Origin: an uncultured Collinsella sp.
GTDB taxonomy: Bacteria > Actinomycetota > Coriobacteriia > Coriobacteriales > Coriobacteriaceae
Direction: 5' to 3'
Length of the DNA: 5,822 nucleotides
NCBI GenBank assembly: GCA_905198825.1
Contig: CAJKEF010000082.1
Location: 1-5,822 of the forward strand
Shown here: positions 1 to 4,282 of the stretch, piece after piece
Numbering within the stretch: the first letter of the stretch is position 1
Layout: each line of letters starts with the position of its first letter
The notes under the pieces: generated by a model
The model's database searches: none
The model's input: the letters and a program-made list of their open reading frames with translations, nothing else
Told to the model about the DNA's origin: nothing
Program-made: the position numbers and the translations under genes

Positions 1-25
1 ATGCAAGGCGGGGGAGTCTTTTCAT
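1..25 (-). CDS. 5' end of an unidentified gene cut by the left window edge
   Basis: An ATG at 25-23 opens a frame reading MKRLPRLA before the window ends. Upstream on the minus strand is CTAAGGAAACTGTC, which places an AGGA-type ribosome binding site about 7 nt before the ATG. The start is followed by basic and hydrophobic residues, as at many bacterial N-termini. It lies downstream of the importer terminators, so it would be a separate transcription unit. Eight codons are too few to assign any function. The alternative is that this is non-coding, and the call rests only on the SD, the start codon and the position. Confidence 0.45.
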
Positions 26-46
26 GACAGTTTCCTTAGTCCTTAG

Positions 47-76
47 CCAGAATGTCTGGTTGAATATCGGATTATC
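47..76 (-). promoter_or_regulatory. possible promoter/operator of the left-edge gene
   Basis: On the minus strand GATAAT (76-71) matches the -10 consensus at five of six positions and lies about 45 nt before the proposed ATG at 25. No convincing -35 hexamer is visible 16-18 bp upstream, where the terminator stem sits. Just downstream, 47-59 is a small palindrome (CCAGA-ATG-TCTGG) near the expected transcript start, which could be an operator. The call is weak. Confidence 0.25.
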
Positions 77-89
77 GACATAATATGCG

Positions 90-129
90 AAAACCGCCGC
101 AAGGGCGTCTGTCCCTTTGCGGCGGTTTT
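90..129 (-). terminator. second of two tandem terminators after the ABC importer operon
   Basis: Bases 90-105 pair with 113-129 to form a 16-bp stem with one bulged base (116). The 7-nt loop is 106-112. Four A/T pairs at the base of the stem give a T run on either strand, so it may work in both directions. On the minus strand it follows the hairpin at 160-184 and would stop readthrough from the importer operon before the left-edge gene. Confidence 0.75.
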
Positions 130-159
130 GACGTTTGAGCAGATAAAACCTACCAAAAT

Positions 160-184
160 AAACCTGTCCCTTTTTGGCAGGTTT
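160..184 (-). terminator. terminator overlapping the stop codon of the importer ATPase gene
   Basis: AAACCTG (160-166) pairs with CAGGTTT (178-184). Two further C-G pairs form inside (168-169 with 176-177), with base 167 bulged and a short loop. On the minus strand the hairpin is followed by ATTTTGG, a modest T-rich tail. The outermost stem base (184) is part of the ATPase stop codon, so the hairpin begins as translation ends. It is the first of a tandem pair with the hairpin at 90-129. Confidence 0.6.
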
Positions 185-978
185 TAGCTCAGCAGCATGC
201 GGTCGTTGGCGAGCTCGCCGCCCGAGACCTCCTCGAACTTCTGCAGCAGGTCGGCTACGGTGAGCGACTTCTTCTCATCGCCCGCCACGTCGTAGATCAC
301 GTGGCCTTCGTGCATCATGATCAGACGGTTGCCCAGACGGATGGCATCGTTCATGTTGTGCGTGACCATGAGCGTGGTCAGGTGGTTCTCGTCGACGATC
401 TCCTCGGTCAGGTTGAGCACCTTAGAGGCCGTCTTGGGGTCGAGGGCCGCGGTGTGCTCGTCGAGCAGCAGCAGGCGCGGCCTGGTGAGTGTGGCCATGA
501 GCAGGGTGAGTGCCTGGCGCTGGCCGCCCGAGAGCAGGCCGACCTTGGCGTTGAGACGCGTGTCCAGACCAAGGTCCAGGCGCTTGAGCAGCTCAACGTA
601 CTCGTCCTTCTCGGCCTTGGTGACGCCCCACGAAAGACCGCGACGCTGGCCGCGGCGCTTGGCGAGGGCCAGGTTCTCGGCGATCTGCATGTCGGCTGCG
701 GTGCCGCGCATGGGGTCCTGGAACACGCGACCCAGGTACTTGGCGCGCTGCGACTCGCTCAGGCGCGAGATGTCGGTGCCGTCGAGCTCAATAACGCCCG
801 AATCGAGCGGGTACACGCCAGCGATCATGTTGAGCAGCGTGGACTTGCCGGCGCCGTTGCCGCCGATCACGGTTACAAAGTCGCCATCATTGAGGGTAAG
901 GTCGACGCCGGTAAGCGCGCGCTTCTCGGTGACGGTGCCCTTGTTAAAGGTCTTCTTGACGTGCGAGAGCTTAAGCAT
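184..978 (-). CDS. ABC importer ATP-binding protein, predicted aromatic amino acid uptake
   Basis: This cytoplasmic ATPase powers the importer encoded by the two genes before it. From the chosen ATG the protein has 264 residues. It shows Walker A GGNGAGKST (39-47), Q-loop Gln87, the signature LSGGQ (149-153), Walker B LLLLDE (169-174), a D-loop ending ALD (178-180) and the switch His207, so all ATPase motifs are intact. The sequence LLDEHTAALDPKTA is typical of the COG1101-type ATPases that accompany COG2984 binding proteins. The start at 978 is chosen because AAAGGGGG (995-988) lies 9 nt upstream. An in-frame ATG at 987 would directly abut that site, and a longer reading to 1059 would run deep into the permease gene. 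It overlaps the permease stop by 8 bp, which suggests translational coupling. Substrate is inferred from the family. Confidence 0.9.
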   Translation of the reverse strand: MLKLSHVKKTFNKGTVTEKRALTGVDLTLNDGDFVTVIGGNGAGKSTLLNMIAGVYPLDSGVIELDGTDISRLSESQRAKYLGRVFQDPMRGTAADMQIAENLALAKRRGQRRGLSWGVTKAEKDEYVELLKRLDLGLDTRLNAKVGLLSGGQRQALTLLMATLTRPRLLLLDEHTAALDPKTASKVLNLTEEIVDENHLTTLMVTHNMNDAIRLGNRLIMMHEGHVIYDVAGDEKKSLTVADLLQKFEEVSGGELANDRMLLS

Positions 979-1894
979 CTGCCTCATCCCCCTTTGTGTA
1001 GGAGCTGCGGAGCTTATAGCGCTCCCAAACCACGGGCACGCACAGGGCCACGGCGACAATCACGGCGGAGAGCAGCTTCATGTCGTTGGCGTCCATGCCC
1101 AGCTGCAGCACGATGGCGCGGATGAGGAAGTAGACCACGGAGCCAAAGACGGCGGAGGCCAGGCGAACGCTAAACTGCGTGAGACCGCCGGGCAGCAGGC
1201 GGCCGAGCACCTCGCCGATAACAATGGCGGCAAGACCGATAACGATGGCACCGGTGCCCATGCCAATGTCGGCGTACTTCTGGCTCTGGCAGATGAGCGC
1301 GCCCGAAAGACCGATGAGAGCGTTGGAGAGCACGAGGGCGATCATCTTGGTGGAGTTGGTGTTGACGCCCAGGGCGCGGATCATGTACTCGTTGTTGCCG
1401 GTGGCGCGCAGTGCCGAGCCGATCTCGGTGCCAAAGAACCAATACAGGATGGCAACGATAGCAACAGCGAGCAAGATGCCCAGGATGATGGCGACGGTGG
1501 ACTGCGGCAGGCCCGTCATGTTGCTGACAGACGAGAAGATAGTGCCTTTGGCAAGGATGGGCGTATTGGATTTGCCCATGATGCGCAGGTTGATGGACCA
1601 CAGACTGATCTGGGTGAGGATTCCGGCGAGGATTGCGGGAATCTCAAAGACGGTGGTCAGAATGCCCGTGACGGCGCCCGCGATGGCGCCGGCGCACATG
1701 CCGGCCAGCACGGCGAGCAGCGGGTCGACGTTGTTATTGACGATGAGCACGGCGCAGACGCAGCCGCCGAGGGCAAAGCTGCCGTCGCAGGTCATATCGG
1801 GAATGTCGAGCAGGCGGAACGTGATAAACACGCCAAGCACCATAATGCCCCAGAGGACGCCCTGCGAAACGGCGCCCTGCAATGCAATGAGCAT
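971..1894 (-). CDS. ABC importer permease, predicted aromatic amino acid uptake
   Basis: This integral membrane protein of 307 residues is probably the homodimeric channel of the importer. It is strongly hydrophobic, with about eight predicted membrane segments (roughly 12-29, 39-53, 58-80, 84-100, 132-154, 183-203, 212-232 and 244-264, plus a likely last one at 272-290). The cytoplasmic stretch SALRATGNNEYMIRALGV (160-177) resembles the ATPase-coupling loop of the branched-chain-type permease superfamily, and the COG4120 family is suggested by DIGMGTGAIVIGLAAIVIGE (209-228). The start is well supported: AGGAGG (1908-1903) lies 8 nt before the ATG at 1894. An upstream ATG at 1901 is in another frame. 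The last codons overlap the ATPase start. The gene follows a 203-bp gap after the binding-protein gene, where a hairpin may lower its transcription. Confidence 0.9.
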   Translation of the reverse strand: MLIALQGAVSQGVLWGIMVLGVFITFRLLDIPDMTCDGSFALGGCVCAVLIVNNNVDPLLAVLAGMCAGAIAGAVTGILTTVFEIPAILAGILTQISLWSINLRIMGKSNTPILAKGTIFSSVSNMTGLPQSTVAIILGILLAVAIVAILYWFFGTEIGSALRATGNNEYMIRALGVNTNSTKMIALVLSNALIGLSGALICQSQKYADIGMGTGAIVIGLAAIVIGEVLGRLLPGGLTQFSVRLASAVFGSVVYFLIRAIVLQLGMDANDMKLLSAVIVAVALCVPVVWERYKLRSSYTKGDEADA

Positions 1895-1902
1895 GCTTCA
1901 TA

Positions 1903-1908
1903 CCTCCT
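1903..1908 (-). promoter_or_regulatory. strong ribosome binding site of the permease gene
   Basis: A perfect AGGAGG on the minus strand lies 8 nt before the permease ATG at 1894. It decides the start against the out-of-frame ATG at 1901. It also gives the permease its own strong translation initiation after the long gap from the binding-protein gene. Confidence 0.8.
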
Positions 1909-1998
1909 AGGATAGGGTGGACACGTGAGTCACCATGATAGCGGTAACAATGCATAAAAGAGCTGCGGCCGGATGTTTTGACTCATCCGAAACAAGCA

Positions 1999-2027
1999 GG
2001 GCGAACGCCGGTCTTTGGCGTTCGCCC
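1999..2027 (-). terminator. intercistronic hairpin between binding-protein and permease genes (attenuator or mRNA-stabilising)
   Basis: GGGCGAACGCC (1999-2009) pairs perfectly with GGCGTTCGCCC (2017-2027), an 11-bp GC-rich stem with a 7-nt loop. On the minus strand it is followed by TGCTTGTTTCGG, which has no proper T run, so it is a weak or partial terminator at best. It lies 71 bp after the stop codon of the binding-protein gene and about 100 bp before the permease gene. Such a structure could attenuate downstream transcription or protect the 3' end of the upstream message from exonucleases. Either would leave more binding protein than permease. Confidence 0.6.
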
Positions 2028-2097
2028 CTGTGGCTCAGATATTGAATAACGCGGCTAAAGCGCGAGCACGGGCTCTAGACGCATGCCGCGTATGGCA

Positions 2098-3078
2098 TTA
2101 CGCGTCCAGAGCGGAAAGGTCGATGCCCAGGGCCTCGGCCATCTCGTCGTTCTTGACGACGACCAGGTCCTTGCTCGAGAGGTGCTTGATCGGCATGTCT
2201 TCGGGCTTGGCCTCGCCCTTCAAGATCTTAACGGCCATCTCGCCCGCGGCGTAGCCCAGGTCCTCATAGTTGATGGAGAGGGTGAACAGGCCGCCGGCCA
2301 TGCACATACCCTCCTCGCCAGTCACGAAGGGGAGCTTGTTCTCCTTGCAGATCTGGCCGACCTGCGAGGCACCCGCGGCGATGGTGTTGTCGGTGGGGGA
2401 GTACAGCGCGTCGACCTTGCCCACGGCAGACTCGACGACGGACTGGATCTCGTTGGAGCTCGAGACGGTGAAATCGGTGTACTCGAGGCCCAGCTTATCG
2501 AGCTCCTTTTTGGCGGCCTTGATCTGGACGTCGGAGTTGGACTCGGCGGTGCAGTAGAGCAGGCCGGCCTTCTTTACGTCGGGCAGGACCTTCTGCATCA
2601 TCTCGAGCTGCTCGGCGACCGGGGTGAGGTCGGAAGCGCCCGTGACGTTGGTGCCGGGCTTGTCGTTGTCCTGGACCAGGCCGGAGGCGGCGTAGTCGGT
2701 GATGGCACAGCCCACGATGGGGATATCGGCCGTGGCGCCGGCGGCAGCCTGCGCGGCGGGTGTAGCGATGGCATAAATCAGGTTGACGTTGTCGCCCACA
2801 AACTTGTCGGCAATGGACTTACACGTGGACTGGTCGTTCTGGGCGTTCTTCTGGTCGATCTTGACCTTAAGGCCGCTCTCCTTGATGGCCTTGACAAAGC
2901 CGTCGTTGGCGGCATCGAGTGCGGAGTGCTCGGTGAGCTGCAGAACGCCGATGGTGTAGTCGGAACCGGCGGCAGCAGAGCCGGAACCGGAGTTGCCGCC
3001 GCATCCGGCGAGCGGGGCGAGCGCGAGCAGGCCGGCGGAGACCAGAAGGCTCCTGCGGCTGATGGTGATGTCCTTCAT
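2098..3078 (-). CDS. ABC importer substrate-binding lipoprotein, predicted aromatic amino acid (Trp/Tyr) binding
   Basis: This extracellular lipid-anchored protein of 326 residues would deliver substrate to the permease. The N-terminus MKDITISRRSLLVSAG has a basic start, a hydrophobic core and a lipobox LAGC with the lipidated Cys at 26, followed by a Gly/Ser/Ala-rich linker to about 39. SRRSLL (7-12) resembles a twin-arginine export motif. The mature part fits the ABC_sub_bind family (Pfam PF04392, COG2984). Recognisable pieces are ATPAAQA (105-111), YSPTDNTIAAG (226-236), PFVTGEEGM (250-258) and INYEDLGYAAGEMAVKILKG (269-288). Characterised family members bind tryptophan or tyrosine, and the substrate here is inferred from that. 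The start at 3078 is chosen because GGGGG (3090-3086) lies 7 nt upstream and the signal peptide begins there. The longer reading to 3126 would begin in the leader hairpin. It is the first gene of the importer operon. Confidence 0.9.
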   Translation of the reverse strand: MKDITISRRSLLVSAGLLALAPLAGCGGNSGSGSAAAGSDYTIGVLQLTEHSALDAANDGFVKAIKESGLKVKIDQKNAQNDQSTCKSIADKFVGDNVNLIYAIATPAAQAAAGATADIPIVGCAITDYAASGLVQDNDKPGTNVTGASDLTPVAEQLEMMQKVLPDVKKAGLLYCTAESNSDVQIKAAKKELDKLGLEYTDFTVSSSNEIQSVVESAVGKVDALYSPTDNTIAAGASQVGQICKENKLPFVTGEEGMCMAGGLFTLSINYEDLGYAAGEMAVKILKGEAKPEDMPIKHLSSKDLVVVKNDEMAEALGIDLSALDA

Positions 3079-3110
3079 ATCATTACCCCCAGTATAAAAA
3101 TGGCTGGAAA

Positions 3111-3136
3111 CACTGCACTGGGACAAAGTGCAAGTG
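3111..3136 (-). promoter_or_regulatory. leader hairpin or operator at the start of the importer transcript
   Basis: CACTGCACT (3111-3119) pairs with AGTGCA (3127-3132) and, past one bulged A (3133), with GTG (3134-3136). This gives nine pairs around a 7-nt loop. It lies where the transcript from the predicted promoter should begin and ends about 30 nt before the start codon. It could be a 5'-end stabilising hairpin in RNA or a repressor-binding inverted repeat in DNA. There is no T-rich tail, so it is not a terminator. Confidence 0.5.
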
Positions 3137-3138
3137 GA

Positions 3139-3169
3139 ACTATAGTAGCGCTGATGTCCATTTTTACAA
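3139..3169 (-). promoter_or_regulatory. predicted promoter of the ABC importer operon
   Basis: On the minus strand TTGTAA (3169-3164) and TACTAT (3147-3142) are spaced by 16 bp and each match the -35 and -10 consensus at four of six positions. An overlapping -10 alternative, TATAGT (3144-3139), matches five of six but with a 19-bp spacer. The predicted transcript start near 3132-3137 leaves a leader of about 55-60 nt. The importer therefore probably has its own promoter, although readthrough from the WYL gene is possible because no clear terminator separates them. Confidence 0.5.
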
Positions 3170-3197
3170 CAGCCTGGCGGGTTTTTTAATACAGAAC

Positions 3198-3229
3198 CGG
3201 ATGGGCGGTACGGGTAGTCGAATGGGCGG
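3198..3229. repeat. two 11-bp direct repeats spaced exactly 21 bp
   Basis: CGGATGGGCGG (3198-3208) and CGAATGGGCGG (3219-3229) differ at one position. They are 21 bp apart, two helical turns, so both present the same DNA face. They lie just after the WYL gene stop codon and about 29-60 bp upstream of the importer -35 element, a position that would suit an activator or tandem repressor site. Two copies of a G-rich word can also arise by chance. Confidence 0.45.
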
Positions 3230-3238
3230 CGGAGGGTC

Positions 3239-4024
3239 TTATGCGGCGGAGGAGGCGTCGTCCTCGTCCAGGGCGGCGAAGAGCTTCTTGCCGTCGAGGA
3301 GACGCGTAGTGACGTTTCTCATGCGGCCGATCTCTACGGTACGCAGCGTGTCATCGGCGCCTCGGGCGTCATAGACCGTTCCCAGCAAATACGAGATGCC
3401 GTCTCGTTGCTTGATGGCAAAGGGGCGGAGTGTCATCCGTGCTACTTCAGTTTCGCCACGTGTCGTGACGCTCGAAATATCAAAACTCACCGTGGTTCCG
3501 TGGTCGATGGCCTGCTCGACGAGCTCGCACGTGTCGATGCGCTTGATGGGCGTGCGTGTTGCCTTGGTAGCCTTGCTGCCTGCGCTTAGAGCGGGTTCGG
3601 GTGTATCGAGGTAGCCGCGAACGTCGGCGCTCGCCATGGCAACTAAGTGCTGCGCCATACTCTTGCGGATAGCGATAGGCGTGGAGCGGTTGCGCATGAC
3701 CATACCGTGGAGCCGGATGATCTCTTCATCGGTGAGCGGGCGGGTAAGAAGTTTGTAGCCCACGCCGCGTTTGTACTCAATTTCGTATCCGGCATGGCGA
3801 AGTGCGGAGATGGCGGTGTAGATGCTGCGCCGCGCCGCCGAGATGGGCATGCGGGCGGGGTCGTCGGGATGGGCGAGGCGCCGGATCAACTCATCGGAAA
3901 GCATGGCCTTGTCCTCGCCGGTGTTCTCGCTTAATAGTTGCAGGATGCGAACGGCGCGATAGGCTGCCATCGAGGCGGCGCCTCTCGTCGTGGTGTCGTA
4001 GGTTTCAACAGCGGTTTCGGTCAT
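3239..4024 (-). CDS. HTH/WYL-type transcriptional regulator
   Basis: A predicted cytoplasmic DNA-binding regulator of 261 residues. The N-terminal part (about 20-95) looks like a winged helix-turn-helix: AYRAVRILQLLSEN, then RRSIYTAISALRHAGYEI (65-82) as the likely recognition region, and KRGVGYKL (85-92) as the wing. The C-terminal part (about 165-245) resembles a WYL sensor domain, with a beta strand ISYLLGTVYDARG (210-222) in the place of the Trp-Tyr-Leu strand, where Ser replaces Trp, followed by RTVEIGRM (228-235). WYL domains bind small ligands or nucleic acids, and this one's ligand is unknown. A start at 4024 (ATG) is preferred because AAGGA (4039-4035) lies 10 nt upstream. An in-frame GTG at 4033 sits only one base from that site. 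It lies 160 bp upstream of the importer operon and may regulate it or itself. I see no clear terminator after it. Confidence 0.8.
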   Translation of the reverse strand: MTETAVETYDTTTRGAASMAAYRAVRILQLLSENTGEDKAMLSDELIRRLAHPDDPARMPISAARRSIYTAISALRHAGYEIEYKRGVGYKLLTRPLTDEEIIRLHGMVMRNRSTPIAIRKSMAQHLVAMASADVRGYLDTPEPALSAGSKATKATRTPIKRIDTCELVEQAIDHGTTVSFDISSVTTRGETEVARMTLRPFAIKQRDGISYLLGTVYDARGADDTLRTVEIGRMRNVTTRLLDGKKLFAALDEDDASSAA

Positions 4025-4028
4025 GGTG

Positions 4029-4079
4029 CCCACGTCCTTTCCGTTTTGGGTGGCGACGGTATGGAGCCTAGGACGTGGG
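4029..4079 (-). promoter_or_regulatory. 10-bp inverted repeat covering the ribosome binding site of the WYL gene
   Basis: CCCACGTCCT (4029-4038) and AGGACGTGGG (4070-4079) are perfect complements separated by 31 nt. In the minus-strand transcript the later arm contains most of the SD (AAGGA, 4039-4035) and ends 4 nt before the ATG at 4024. If the stem forms, it would block ribosome binding. As DNA, the same repeat could be an operator for autoregulation by the WYL protein. Confidence 0.5.
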
Positions 4080-4084
4080 GCTTT

Positions 4085-4108
4085 CCCAGGGGCGCAGGGC
4101 GCCCTGGG
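4085..4108 (-). promoter_or_regulatory. GC-rich hairpin in the upstream region of the WYL gene
   Basis: CCCAGGGGCGC (4085-4095) pairs with GCGCCCTGGG (4099-4108), ten pairs with one bulged G and a 3-nt loop. Neither strand has a T run after it, so it is not an intrinsic terminator. It sits directly before the inverted repeat that covers the SD, so the WYL leader would contain two adjacent structures. Confidence 0.4.
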
Positions 4109-4141
4109 CGGTCGGTAGTCGTCGGCAAACGGCGGGTCGAG

Positions 4142-4204
4142 TTTTCAACAGCCCCGCTCAACTGACCAAAAACTTGCCAAAAGCTTGACGGATGCTGTTG
4201 AAAA
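4142..4204. repeat. 11-bp inverted repeat enclosing a tandem 11-bp direct repeat
   Basis: TTTTCAACAGC (4142-4152) and GCTGTTGAAAA (4194-4204) are perfect inverted copies 41 bp apart. Between them, near the centre, CCAAAAACTTG (4166-4176) is followed at once by CCAAAAGCTTG (4177-4187), a tandem pair differing at one base and spaced by about one helical turn. The stretch is AT-rich within GC-rich surroundings. It lies between the asnS terminator and the WYL gene, where the WYL promoter is expected, although I recognise no good -35/-10 pair there. Confidence 0.55.
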
Positions 4205-4236
4205 AAGCGCCTCTCGACCGATGTCGAGAGACGCTT
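4201..4236 (-). terminator. rho-independent terminator of asnS
   Basis: On the minus strand the arms 4236-4223 and 4218-4205 form a 14-bp stem with one G-U pair and a 4-nt loop (4222-4219). The transcript then continues into a run of six T (4206-4201), the first two of which pair in the stem. It begins 47 nt after the asnS stop codon. This is the clearest terminator in the window and separates asnS from the WYL gene. Confidence 0.9.
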
Positions 4237-4282
4237 ATGCGATGAGCGTTGGCGTGTGGCGACGCGAGCTAGCGTCCGACGA

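Noticed and set aside
317..1915. A 532-codon open frame on the plus strand, antisense to the ATPase and permease genes
   Set aside because: It is composed of Ser/Arg-rich and then Gly/Asp/His-rich stretches with no domain, has no SD context, and crosses two well-supported genes.
2083..2098. ATGCC/GGCAT hairpin at the stop of the binding-protein gene as a terminator
   Set aside because: The stem has only 5 bp and there is no T run on the minus strand. It is too weak to call.
2083..3189. A 368-codon open frame on the plus strand, antisense to the binding-protein gene
   Set aside because: It is repetitive Gly/Val/Leu/Asp-rich sequence, a mirror of a confident gene with signal peptide, lipobox and family motifs.
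3171..3190. CCTGGCGGG followed by TTTTTT on the plus strand read as a terminator
   Set aside because: I find no complementary left arm that would form a stem, only a 3-bp pairing. There is no plus-strand gene for it to terminate.
3079..3238. T-box or other riboswitch controlling the importer
   Set aside because: The predicted leader is about 55-60 nt, far shorter than a T-box, and no T-box consensus or terminator/antiterminator pair is visible.
4142..4204. The 11-bp inverted repeat read as ends of a small mobile element
   Set aside because: It is only 63 bp long, shows no target-site duplication at its flanks, and there is no transposase in the window.
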